Below are positions 13,836 to 22,191 of a stretch of 23,820 nt of DNA, piece by piece. The notes under the pieces were generated by a model. The model had not been told where the DNA came from. It did no database searches and worked only from the letters and a program-made list of their open reading frames with translations. The stretch's first letter is position 1, and the number at the start of each line of letters is the position of its first letter. The stretch lies in assembly GCA_964358175.1 (NCBI GenBank), contig CAYHOI010000020.1:1-23820 (forward strand), read 5' to 3'. The position numbers and the translations under genes are program-made. The DNA comes from CAYHOI01 sp964358175. Lineage in GTDB: Bacteria; Margulisbacteria; Riflemargulisbacteria; GWF2-35-9.

Positions 13836-16800
13836 ATGAAAAACAACTTCATAAAAATAATGATCTTCCTTTATGTGCTGGTAATGGTGTGCTTACCTGT
13901 TGCATTTTATTGGTTTGATCATGAGACATCGCCCGTCAAACTGACCATGGATCTTAACCTGGGGGAGTCGAGTCTCGCTATGAGTGGCGATCCATTCGCA
14001 TTTAAACAAGTACGGTTCAATCAACAGCCTCTCCAAGTACTCACTCGAAAAGGAGTTGTTCATATTGAAGAAGTTCAATGGACCTCTTTAACGAATAATG
14101 TTTTGGAAATGATCGACAAGGAAGAACATTCCACTCGTCTTAGATTTGAGATTACGCTGGTCACTCCCGACAAGAAGGCAGATGTTCGTGTTAGAGGAGC
14201 GTTTTTTGCTCCCTTTGTAAAGATTTCGATCAATGGTGTTCACGTGCTTGTAACAGAGCGAAAAACGCTGGATAAAACCATTCAGATGATGGATGACGAT
14301 CATTTGTATGTTGATATCGCATACCAGAAAACTCCCATAGGCGAGAAGCTCCAAAGGTATTGGGTTGGATTATCCTCTGGAGTTCAGTCTTTTACGTCGA
14401 TTGCTTTTCCCTATCTGTATAAATCAATGACGTTTGTGGGGAAGGGGATTGTTTGGTTAGTGAGATCGATCAGCATCCTTTTATGGAAACTGCTTATTCT
14501 GGTTTCGGAAGTCCTTCTTTGGTTGGCAAAAACGCTTAGCCATCTATTCTTTAAAGTGTTTAATCTCCTGATGAAAACTTTTATTGGAATCATCCGTGGA
14601 ACCCCTGGGGTTATGCACAATATTACCCTTGGAATCACGAATATAGCCGACTCTGTTTCCTCTAAAGTTCATTATCTTATGGTGGAACGCCCTGAACTGG
14701 AGCGGGCGAAACAAGTGATCATTACAGCCCTGACGCCAGGGGATACCTACAAGGTCTCGCAACGTTTTGAGGCGATGGACTTCCTGTTATGTGATCATCG
14801 AGGACAACCTTTGGTAGGCGAAACTGTTCATGTCGAACTGAGCGCAGTGCCCCGTGTTTTGACACAGTTGTTAACACCCTATTCGTTTCAAACTTCGGCA
14901 GATGGAAAGATAAGGATCGGGATACAGTTTTCACAAAAATGCGCAAACTATAAATTAACGTTGACTGTTCGCAACCAAAAATTTTATGTTAGATTCAAAA
15001 CAAAGGCTTTGAGGGCGGTTGCGATGGAGAATCAAAACAAGAGTTTTACACTTGTCGCACCCATCGGAACCATGATGAAATCTGCTTTCCATTTGAAAGC
15101 GATTGACCCCTATCGGAACCCAGTTCCTCAACAGGTTATTGAGTTCTACCTACAACCCATGGGATCTACGGAGTCGGTAAAGTTTATGGAGGCACGGACG
15201 AATGATCGCGGTGTCTTGAAAATGGACTATCAAATGGAGGACATTGCTAAAAATTATTGGATTGTTGCCCGTCTTCAGAATACGGACATTGTTCTGACCT
15301 ACAATGTGCAAAGCCAGGCCTTACATCCAGAAAAGATGATTGTGTTAGGCCAGGAGGAGCGCCAATCTATTATCGGGTTATCGATGAAGGCTCCTTTTGC
15401 CGTGAAAGTGACTGATCGTTACAATAATCCGGTGGCCAATATTCCCATAACGTTTACTATGCTGAACGGTGAACAGGAGGAGGTGGCTAAAAAGGTTTCT
15501 CGCACGACTCGTAAGGGTTTTGCTTCTGTTCGGTTCAATGTTCCGAAGACAATGGGAGAGTATTCCATTGTTGCGGAAAGCGATCAAATTGAGGAAGGTG
15601 CTGCTGCCTTTACCCTCTTGGTCTTACCTGGATCCGCTGCCAAAATCAATATCCTAGCGGGTAATCATCAGGCCGTAGAGTGGAACCAAATGGCACCTCA
15701 GCCTTTGCAAATTAAGGTACTCGATAACATGGGAAATCCCATTCCTGAAGCTGAGGTTAAATGGAAGGACTCTCCTGCTTTTTCATGGGGAGAAAAAGAT
15801 GATGCAACGGATTCGGATGGCGTGGCTCGTGCGATTCTATTGGTTAAAAAAGTAGATCAATCGGAGATTTTTCCTATGGTTGAGGTAGGCAAAATGAGAG
15901 CAATCTTTTCTATTCGTGCCAAGGCACCGAGTCAATATCGACTTTATTTAACGAGTGCATCCTCTATGAAGGTCTTATCTGGTCGAGTACTTCCAGAAGA
16001 TATGGCATTCATTCTCAAAGACCAGTACGGTCATATCCTCCCGCATCGTCGTGTAGAGTTTGAGTATACGCGCACGGTAGAAGGAACCCGCTACCAGCAG
16101 AATATTTTCGCAATGACGGGATTGGACGGCAAAGTGACTTACAACTTCCAGGTCAGTGATCAAAAAGATGAGATTGACTTCAAGGCAAAGTATCTTCGAG
16201 ACAATGCCCCATCGGTAATCACTTGGGTCAAGATTGATGTGATTCCAGAGAATATCTCTATGTTGACAGCTGAGCCGGAAGAGATTCAGGCGACGGTGGG
16301 GCACAAGCCACGAAAAGCCTTTCGACTTTTTCTGGGAGATAACAACGACCGACCCGTTCCAGGGGTCTTCCTGGATGTTCGTTGTATTGCTGCACCCGCA
16401 CAAGAAAATAAGCAGTCCTATTCGGTTCGTCTTAAGACAAATAGACAAGGAGTTGCACTATTCCAACCTCAATTGGGAAAAGTGGCAGGGAAATACCGTT
16501 TTCAAGTGAATATGGGAAGCTTGAATAAACAAGTGACCATTGAAGCCGTTGCTACAAGTCCTCAGTCGATAAAACTCATGAGAAAATCTTCTGGTTTGTT
16601 GGCAGTAGGTTCAACCACGGATGATTTTTCTTTCAAGGCATTTGATTCCTACGGAAATCGTTTAAGGCAGGGGTTGTTTTATTTCAATATTCTTTCCGAA
16701 AAAAAGGTGGTTCGTAATGCTTTTAATGGATCCGTCCGCTTGGATGAAGATGGGATCGGTCAGCTTCAAGTGACTTTGCCGAAAAATGCTGGGAAGTATT

Positions 16801-17816
16801 GGTTGTTTGTGACGGACAGCTCCTATCGAGTTAAAGCTTTTTCTTCAGTTCGAACGCGAGAGTCTTCGGTGAGCGGGGTAGAATTGCTGAATCCCCTCAA
16901 CGATCGTATAGGATTTCGTGCTGGGGAGATCGTAAAAGATGCTTTTGCTTACCGTGTGATTGATAAATATAATAATCCTCTTGGGAAGATCCCTATGAGT
17001 TTGGATATTTTTGAGGAGGGAGGCCTAGAGTCAATCTGTGGGGCAGATAGCGTAGCGAACTCGAAGGGTGAGGGGCGTTTTTCCGTGACGATGCCAAAGA
17101 AGCAGGGACATTATGAGGCGCGAATTTATCCATCGGATAGAAGTCAGGTGGTCCATAAGGTTCCGATGATGATTATGGCGCGAGAAGTGGATTCGGTTAG
17201 GGGTGTGTCAGGGGACAATCAATTGGTGGGTGGGCTCAGTCGACTGGAGGATGATTTGGTGGTTCAGGCCAAGGATATTTATGGGAATCCCGTTGCCAAT
17301 GCTGATATTGTGTGGGTGTATCATCAGAAGATTGGGGGAGAACAACGCTATTCGCGTCGGGGGAGCAAAACCGATATTCAGGGACGATCTGCATTTAATA
17401 CAATTGTGGACAATGAACCGGGTGTGAGAGAAATTCGTGCATATTATACGCATCGGAAGAAACGAGATTATTTGTCGTTTTATATTAAAATTGAAACCAA
17501 TAGAGTAGGAATTCTTGAAGTGTTGGGTGGAGATAAGCAGACGATTAAACCTGGCGAAGAGTCGAAGGAGTACTTTGCTCTGCGAATTCTTGATAGCTCT
17601 GCGACACCATTGGAAAAGATACCTGTTGAATTTAATGTCAGAAGTTTGGATACTCCAGTCGAACAAACCTTGATAAAAATGTCTGTTTTTACCGATGACC
17701 AGGGGCTTGCAAAAGTGAAAGTGAGTGCACCTCCGAAGAAGGGCCACTACGAGATCATTGCATCGCCTCTTGGCGCATCAGGGAAAAAAGTCCGATTTAC
17801 GTTTGATGTGAAGTAA
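13836..17816 (+). CDS. Giant envelope protein with about ten tandem Ig-like domains
   Basis: The 1,326-residue protein has an N-terminal hydrophobic span (residues ~6-25) that anchors or exports it. A short beta domain follows, then a striking amphipathic/hydrophobic stretch at ~200-255 rich in Leu, Ile and Trp. The remainder, from ~290 to the end, is about ten repeats of roughly 100 residues. Each carries a D-x-Y-x-N-P-(V/L) turn (for example DPYRNPVP, DRYNNPVA, DIYGNPVA), then a D/N-x-G-x-A/G strand. This is the pattern of bacterial Big_1/invasin-like or filamin-like Ig folds. There is no sortase motif, autotransporter barrel or T9SS tail. ATG 13836 is preferred over TTG 13821; the Shine-Dalgarno is weak. 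It is likely periplasmic or surface-displayed, perhaps structural or adhesive, but I cannot name a function. Confidence 0.82.
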   Translation: MKNNFIKIMIFLYVLVMVCLPVAFYWFDHETSPVKLTMDLNLGESSLAMSGDPFAFKQVRFNQQPLQVLTRKGVVHIEEVQWTSLTNNVLEMIDKEEHSTRLRFEITLVTPDKKADVRVRGAFFAPFVKISINGVHVLVTERKTLDKTIQMMDDDHLYVDIAYQKTPIGEKLQRYWVGLSSGVQSFTSIAFPYLYKSMTFVGKGIVWLVRSISILLWKLLILVSEVLLWLAKTLSHLFFKVFNLLMKTFIGIIRGTPGVMHNITLGITNIADSVSSKVHYLMVERPELERAKQVIITALTPGDTYKVSQRFEAMDFLLCDHRGQPLVGETVHVELSAVPRVLTQLLTPYSFQTSADGKIRIGIQFSQKCANYKLTLTVRNQKFYVRFKTKALRAVAMENQNKSFTLVAPIGTMMKSAFHLKAIDPYRNPVPQQVIEFYLQPMGSTESVKFMEARTNDRGVLKMDYQMEDIAKNYWIVARLQNTDIVLTYNVQSQALHPEKMIVLGQEERQSIIGLSMKAPFAVKVTDRYNNPVANIPITFTMLNGEQEEVAKKVSRTTRKGFASVRFNVPKTMGEYSIVAESDQIEEGAAAFTLLVLPGSAAKINILAGNHQAVEWNQMAPQPLQIKVLDNMGNPIPEAEVKWKDSPAFSWGEKDDATDSDGVARAILLVKKVDQSEIFPMVEVGKMRAIFSIRAKAPSQYRLYLTSASSMKVLSGRVLPEDMAFILKDQYGHILPHRRVEFEYTRTVEGTRYQQNIFAMTGLDGKVTYNFQVSDQKDEIDFKAKYLRDNAPSVITWVKIDVIPENISMLTAEPEEIQATVGHKPRKAFRLFLGDNNDRPVPGVFLDVRCIAAPAQENKQSYSVRLKTNRQGVALFQPQLGKVAGKYRFQVNMGSLNKQVTIEAVATSPQSIKLMRKSSGLLAVGSTTDDFSFKAFDSYGNRLRQGLFYFNILSEKKVVRNAFNGSVRLDEDGIGQLQVTLPKNAGKYWLFVTDSSYRVKAFSSVRTRESSVSGVELLNPLNDRIGFRAGEIVKDAFAYRVIDKYNNPLGKIPMSLDIFEEGGLESICGADSVANSKGEGRFSVTMPKKQGHYEARIYPSDRSQVVHKVPMMIMAREVDSVRGVSGDNQLVGGLSRLEDDLVVQAKDIYGNPVANADIVWVYHQKIGGEQRYSRRGSKTDIQGRSAFNTIVDNEPGVREIRAYYTHRKKRDYLSFYIKIETNRVGILEVLGGDKQTIKPGEESKEYFALRILDSSATPLEKIPVEFNVRSLDTPVEQTLIKMSVFTDDQGLAKVKVSAPPKKGHYEIIASPLGASGKKVRFTFDVK

Positions 17817-17848
17817 ACAGGTATGGTAGACTTGATTGATGGGAGTCA

Positions 17849-18586
17849 GTGTTGATTGCTTTAATTAGTTTGCTTTTTCTTTCCCATGCTTTGGCGGATT
17901 ATGTTCTTCAAACCAACCGCATATATCGTTTTAAAACTCGGAGTCTCTGGGGCGGAGTTCTTCATGCCTCAATTTTTGCGATAGTAGCCATTCTCCTTAC
18001 TTGGCCTCTTGCACAGTCGTTTCCTGTTTTCTTGCTATGGGTTTTTCTGACAACAGCGTCCCATGTGGTGATTGACCATTTCAAACTGAAATTAGATCGT
18101 ACCCTGGTTCCAATTGCCTTTGTTTTTTTCTGTTTGGATCAATTTCTTCACTTGCTTATTCTGCTGACCGTCATGTGGGTCGCTATGCCAGGATACGAGC
18201 CTGTTCTCCAGTCGAACTTCATTTATGAGTGCTTGCGGCACTACGATGCGACGCTCTCTTGGACGGTCTTTGTCAAAAGTGGGTTTATTCTAGGTCTGTG
18301 TATTTATGTTGCCTATGCTGTAGAGATCCTTTTGTTTTACTATGATCGAAGCGTTGATTCAAATTTGCGTTTACTAAGATACGCTTACGGGCGAATGGGT
18401 GTTCGTATGATCACCGTGATTTTGTTGACAACGCCTTTGTGGAGCTTGAGTTTCGGGATCCTGATCTTTCGCTATTTTTGGGATAAATGGCGTCTGGTCT
18501 ACGACCAGAGAAGATTTGCCATTGAGCACGGCTTTACACTGGCTATCCTGTTGGGGTACATTATTCTGGAAAGGAGATTTTTTTAA
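17849..18586 (+). CDS. DUF3307 family membrane protein
   Basis: The 245-residue protein has about six hydrophobic segments. Conserved polar motifs lie within membrane spans: SHALADYVLQT near residues 13-23, LHASI, and ASHVVIDHFK around residues 70-80. These His/Asp motifs are characteristic of DUF3307, a family without an assigned function. GGGAG at 17841-17845 serves either GTG 17849 or TTG 17852. It opens an operon in which each following start touches or overlaps the previous stop; its own TAA shares one base with the next ATG. Confidence 0.8.
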   Translation: MLIALISLLFLSHALADYVLQTNRIYRFKTRSLWGGVLHASIFAIVAILLTWPLAQSFPVFLLWVFLTTASHVVIDHFKLKLDRTLVPIAFVFFCLDQFLHLLILLTVMWVAMPGYEPVLQSNFIYECLRHYDATLSWTVFVKSGFILGLCIYVAYAVEILLFYYDRSVDSNLRLLRYAYGRMGVRMITVILLTTPLWSLSFGILIFRYFWDKWRLVYDQRRFAIEHGFTLAILLGYIILERRFF

Positions 18587-19089
18587 TGACAATCGATTCC
18601 GTATGGGGCAATCTTTTTAAACGTCGCGACCTTCATGTTCGAGAGTACCTCTTGAACGTGCCGATTTTTCATGATTTATCCTCGCGGGAGCTTGGGAGAT
18701 TAGAGAGATATGTGGTGACACGAAAATTTATGCAAAACGAGTATATTTTTCGGCAATCGGAGCCGGGTGCTGGCATGTATATTATTACGAGTGGAACTGT
18801 CAATATTCGATTGGAACACTCTGATGGTTGTACGCAAAATCTCGTTAGCTTAGGTGAAAGAGATTTTTTTGGTGAAATGGCCTTGCTGGATGAGTCCCCG
18901 CGTTCTGCAGCTGCGATTGTAGAAACTGAAAAAGTAACCGTTTTATCATTTTTTCGAGGAGATCTTCTCAAAGTAAAAGGAGATTATCCTGATTTGGCTT
19001 GTAAAATTCTTTGGAATATCGGAATCGTCCTGAGTGAACGTTTGCGGGTGAACAATGAATTGCTGAGAACAAAGAGTCAATCATCATGA
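18586..19089 (+). CDS. Cyclic-nucleotide-binding domain protein without DNA-binding domain
   Basis: The 167 residues contain one CRP-type nucleotide-binding barrel. The phosphate-binding cassette is FGEMALLDESPRSAAA (95-110), with the ribose-contacting Glu97 and phosphate-contacting Arg106 retained, so cAMP or cGMP binding is plausible. After the C-helix the protein ends with no helix-turn-helix, so it is not a transcription factor by itself and probably acts on a partner. AGGAG precedes the start. Its stop overlaps the AI-2E permease gene by 4 nt. Confidence 0.85.
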   Translation: MTIDSVWGNLFKRRDLHVREYLLNVPIFHDLSSRELGRLERYVVTRKFMQNEYIFRQSEPGAGMYIITSGTVNIRLEHSDGCTQNLVSLGERDFFGEMALLDESPRSAAAIVETEKVTVLSFFRGDLLKVKGDYPDLACKILWNIGIVLSERLRVNNELLRTKSQSS

Positions 19090-20171
19090 CCGTAATCCCT
19101 CAACGAACCTTGATTCGTGATTTTGCTTTTTTTGTTGCCGGATTGGGGGTGTTGGGTGTTCTTGTATTCCAATTTTGGGAAATATTTTTCCCATTCGCAG
19201 TGTCTATTATTCTTGCTTATCTGCTCAATCCATTGATCGGCAAGATGAACATCCGATTTGGCCTAGGGCGAATAGTCTCCGTATTGCTCATTTATGTAGT
19301 ATTTTTCGGGGTAGTTGGGATGGGGCTTTGGATTGCTATCCCCATACTCATTAAAGAAGTCGCATTGATTCAATCGAATTTACCGACTTATGCCAGTTAT
19401 ATAACAGAGGCCTCTAAATCGCTCCTCTCCCACATTCAAGTGATGTTTCCAGCAATGCCGATTAGGGATTTTGATGCCATGAGTCTTCTGGGAAGCAAAT
19501 CAGAAGGAATGATGGAAAATACGCTCAAAAATGTGCCTATTCTTCTAAAAACGATTGGAAACGTTCTGATGAATATGGTGCTTATCCCTTTTATTACGTT
19601 CTTTTTATTGAAGGATGGTTCCTTCTTAAAACGAAAGCTCTATGAACTTATTCCAAACCAATACTATGAATTCTATCGCAATTTAGCCTACCGGATGGAT
19701 AAACAGTTGGGTAATTATATCCGGGGTCAGGCTTTGGATGCTTTGTTCATGGGGATACTTAGTGCAGTGGGTCTCTATGTCATTGGGGTCAAATACTTTA
19801 TCATTATTGGAATGATTGCGGGCATTGCCAATCTGGTGCCCTATTTTGGTCCAATCATGGGCATGATTCCCGCCATATTTGTATCCATCATTGATAAGGG
19901 ATTTGATCCACATTTTATTTTGATGATTGTTGTCATGTTTGTTATAGTACAGCTTATCGACAATCTATTGATTAACCCTGTGGTCGTTGGAAACAGCGTA
20001 GAGCTTCATCCGCTGGTGGTCATGCTGGCGATTATGTTGGGGGGAGCCATTGGCGGTATCTTTGTAATGCTCTTGGTTGTTCCATTTGTCTCTGTTCTGA
20101 GGATTGTTCTGATTGAGATTTTCGAAGAAGTCAACTATCGAAAATTACTGAGGCTACAGAAAAGTGAATAG
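19086..20171 (+). CDS. AI-2E family transporter (PF01594-type permease)
   Basis: The 361-residue protein has N-terminal spans at ~15-70, the family's characteristic long extracytoplasmic helix region (~95-150), then a C-terminal bundle. It carries AYLLNPLI early and NLVPYFGPIMG in the middle, both diagnostic of this family. Members are exporters of diverse small molecules or ions, with AI-2 as only one named substrate; the substrate here is unknown. It is preceded by the cNMP-binding gene (ATGA overlap) and followed by an 8-nt overlap with the DJ-1-like gene, so the two neighbours may be functional partners. Confidence 0.9.
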   Translation: MTVIPQRTLIRDFAFFVAGLGVLGVLVFQFWEIFFPFAVSIILAYLLNPLIGKMNIRFGLGRIVSVLLIYVVFFGVVGMGLWIAIPILIKEVALIQSNLPTYASYITEASKSLLSHIQVMFPAMPIRDFDAMSLLGSKSEGMMENTLKNVPILLKTIGNVLMNMVLIPFITFFLLKDGSFLKRKLYELIPNQYYEFYRNLAYRMDKQLGNYIRGQALDALFMGILSAVGLYVIGVKYFIIIGMIAGIANLVPYFGPIMGMIPAIFVSIIDKGFDPHFILMIVVMFVIVQLIDNLLINPVVVGNSVELHPLVVMLAIMLGGAIGGIFVMLLVVPFVSVLRIVLIEIFEEVNYRKLLRLQKSE

Positions 20172-20676
20172 AATCGCTATGGTGATCGCCTTTTCTGGCT
20201 TTCGGGACGAAGAATTGTTTGTGCCTTATCGATACTTTCTGGAGAGAGGGTGCGAGGTAAAAATCTATTCTACCCAGAAGGGAACTGCAAAAGGAAAGCT
20301 CGGAGCGACTTTCGAAGTGGAACATGTTTTGGCAGACTTGGATGTCCATCACATCGATGCCCTTGTTATTATCGGTGGGCCGGGAGGGTATGAATATATT
20401 GGGGACAAGCTCCTTCAGGGAATTATAAAACAGGCTGATCAGGAAAATAAATGGATCGCGGCCATTTGCATGGCTCCCCAGCTGGTCGCTGAAACGGGAT
20501 TGCTTCAGGGAAGAAATGCAACCATTTTTTCTGCTGATCAGGAGCGACTTGTACACTTTGGTGCCAAATACACAGGCAAACCAGTGGAGGTAGATGGAAG
20601 ATTTATTACAGCAGATGGCCCAACATCAGCTCAAGCTTTTGCACAGACCCTTATTCAAAAACTTCATGCCACGTAA
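20164..20676 (+). CDS. DJ-1/PfpI (ThiJ) family protein
   Basis: The 170-residue flavodoxin-like domain has IIGGPGGYEYI and the nucleophile elbow AAICMAPQLVAE with Cys102. Glu16 or Glu17 in DEELFVP is the usual partner that tunes the cysteine. The residue after Cys is Met rather than the His of PfpI proteases, so a DJ-1/YajL-like role (stress response or glyoxalase/deglycase-type chemistry) is more likely than proteolysis. GTG 20164 overlaps the permease stop by 8 nt, and the 3' end overlaps the epimerase by 11 nt. Confidence 0.88.
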   Translation: MNRIAMVIAFSGFRDEELFVPYRYFLERGCEVKIYSTQKGTAKGKLGATFEVEHVLADLDVHHIDALVIIGGPGGYEYIGDKLLQGIIKQADQENKWIAAICMAPQLVAETGLLQGRNATIFSADQERLVHFGAKYTGKPVEVDGRFITADGPTSAQAFAQTLIQKLHAT

Positions 20677-21601
20677 GATCCTTGTCACAGGGGGAGCGGG
20701 ATTTATTGGATCCCATATTGTTGAACAAGCTCTTTTACGAGGGGATCAGGTCATTATTGTCGATGATTTTTCGACGGGAAAGCATCAAAATGTTCCGGTT
20801 TCAGATTCCATAACTCTCTATGAGGCGGATATTCGTGACAAAGTGAAGATTCGCAATATTTTTGAACTAACCCATCCTGAGATTGTTTTTCACGAGGCGG
20901 CCATTGCTTCGGTGCAACGTTCGATTGAAGAGCCTGCATTTACTCGCTCTGTGAATGTTGAGGGATCTCGAATTATTTTTGAAATGGCACGTGATTACCA
21001 GGTGAAGACAGTGGTTTTCGCCTCGTCAGCCGCAATTTACGGCAGTGACCCAGCCTTACCAAAAGCAGAAAGCATGGTGCCAAAGCCTATTTCCCCCTAC
21101 GGAGAGCATAAGCTTGAAAATGAGCAAATAGCTAAACACTTCTCAGCTCAAGGCGGAACCACCTATGTTGGCCTTCGATATTTTAATGTTTTCGGACCGA
21201 GACAGGATCCTAAAAGTGAATATTCCGGGGTCATCTCGATCTTTATGGATCGTGTTCGTGGGGGCGAGGATATTCTCATCCATGGGGATGGACTTCAAAG
21301 CCGTGATTTTGTTTACGTCAAAGATGTTGTAGTAGCTAATCTCTTGTGTGCCGAGAAGCAGGATCTTTCGTTTGGGGTTTACAATGTTGGAGCCGGTTCC
21401 TCAACGACCATTCAACAGATGGCGGAGGCTATGTTCAAGGCAAATGGAGTTTCGCCCAAGATTCGTTATGGACGGATTCGTGAGGGGGACATTCGACACT
21501 CGCTCGCCGACATCTCTTCGCTAAAAGCCACAACAGGCTTTCACCCACGGTATGAACTCAATGCGGGGCTACGGGAGATGATGCTGTTCCCTGCAAATTA
21601 G
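20666..21601 (+). CDS. NAD-dependent UDP-sugar 4-epimerase (UDP-GlcNAc 4-epimerase-like)
   Basis: The 311-residue extended short-chain dehydrogenase has the NAD motif GGAGFIG (9-15). The catalytic set is Ser120/Ser121, Tyr145 and Lys149 (YGEHK). Blocks such as LRYFNVFGPRQDP, SRDFVYV and REGDIRHSLADIS closely follow WbpP/TviC-type UDP-GlcNAc 4-epimerases, so UDP-GlcNAc/UDP-GalNAc interconversion is a good guess; UDP-glucose remains possible. ATG 20666 is chosen because the NAD fold starts immediately after it; an in-frame upstream extension to 20594 would lie inside the DJ-1-like gene. It is the last gene of the 17.8-21.6 kb operon. Confidence 0.88.
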   Translation: MPRKILVTGGAGFIGSHIVEQALLRGDQVIIVDDFSTGKHQNVPVSDSITLYEADIRDKVKIRNIFELTHPEIVFHEAAIASVQRSIEEPAFTRSVNVEGSRIIFEMARDYQVKTVVFASSAAIYGSDPALPKAESMVPKPISPYGEHKLENEQIAKHFSAQGGTTYVGLRYFNVFGPRQDPKSEYSGVISIFMDRVRGGEDILIHGDGLQSRDFVYVKDVVVANLLCAEKQDLSFGVYNVGAGSSTTIQQMAEAMFKANGVSPKIRYGRIREGDIRHSLADISSLKATTGFHPRYELNAGLREMMLFPAN

Positions 21602-21627
21602 ATCGAAAAAAAGCGATATATTTTCGT

Positions 21628-21654
21628 GAAATTTCTGATTTTTTTTGCCGATAT
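21628..21654 (+). promoter_or_regulatory. Sigma-28-like promoter candidate (copy 3)
   Basis: GAAA (21628-21631), exactly 15 nt, then GCCGATAT (21647-21654), a perfect match to the SigD/FliA-type -10, continuing ATTA. The spacer contains an eight-T run. Transcription would start at or just before ATG 21664. A weaker related site, CAAA-N14-AGCGATAT, lies just upstream (21594-21619). Confidence 0.58.
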
Positions 21655-21663
21655 ATTAGTATC

Positions 21664-22191
21664 ATGCGTTATAAAATCATAGCTTCAGTGCTTTCCGAAT
21701 CTGTGTTCCCAAATTTAGTTCGGTTATCCCAGCCGACATTTACATCTCGGGATAAGAGTGTTGTCCCACTATTGAACACGTTATTTGATGAGCTGAGATT
21801 TGAAGTTTCATTTAAAAAGGAGGTCGAAAAAAGAGTAGCTAAAGCTGAGGAATATGGGAATGAGTTGAATAGAGAGGGTCTGGATAGGTTTGCAATTGAT
21901 TTGATGAAAGAGACGGAGACCGCTTATCTGAAACAATGGGGGAAAAGGGTCACAATGTTGCCACTTTACTGTCTAAGTGGACAAGTCGATGGATTATTGA
22001 AAAATATCGAGAATTGTTCCAGTGCAATTACTCAAAGTAAGGGTTTTAAATCTGGGAAAGGAAGGCATTCATTAGGTGCCGAAAAAGAAGGTTCTAGGAG
22101 AAAATTAGAGGAGCTACTTGATCAGTTTATAGAGAATTACAAAAAGTTTTACATCATGCTCAAATATGTATTGATGGACTATAATCCTTAA
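21664..22191 (+). CDS. Unrecognised protein, 175 residues
   Basis: I do not recognise this protein. It is hydrophilic with Lys/Glu-rich, probably helical segments at ~48-90 and ~140-165, and no signal peptide or membrane span. Two internal cysteines (in LYCLSG and ENCSSA) are not in a known motif. It is AT-rich relative to the epimerase before it and has no Shine-Dalgarno; the sigma-28-like promoter would give a nearly leaderless mRNA. Its stop overlaps the convergent cmoA stop by 4 nt. Only the promoter, not the protein sequence, links it to the two unrecognised genes at 6.9-8.6 kb. Confidence 0.65.
   Translation: MRYKIIASVLSESVFPNLVRLSQPTFTSRDKSVVPLLNTLFDELRFEVSFKKEVEKRVAKAEEYGNELNREGLDRFAIDLMKETETAYLKQWGKRVTMLPLYCLSGQVDGLLKNIENCSSAITQSKGFKSGKGRHSLGAEKEGSRRKLEELLDQFIENYKKFYIMLKYVLMDYNP

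Noticed and set aside
17208..17747. 179-codon minus-strand frame
   Set aside because: Antisense to the Ig-repeat gene, whose repeats continue through the region.
20594..20665. N-terminal extension of the epimerase
   Set aside because: The NAD-binding fold begins at ATG 20666, and the extension lies in the DJ-1-like gene in another frame.
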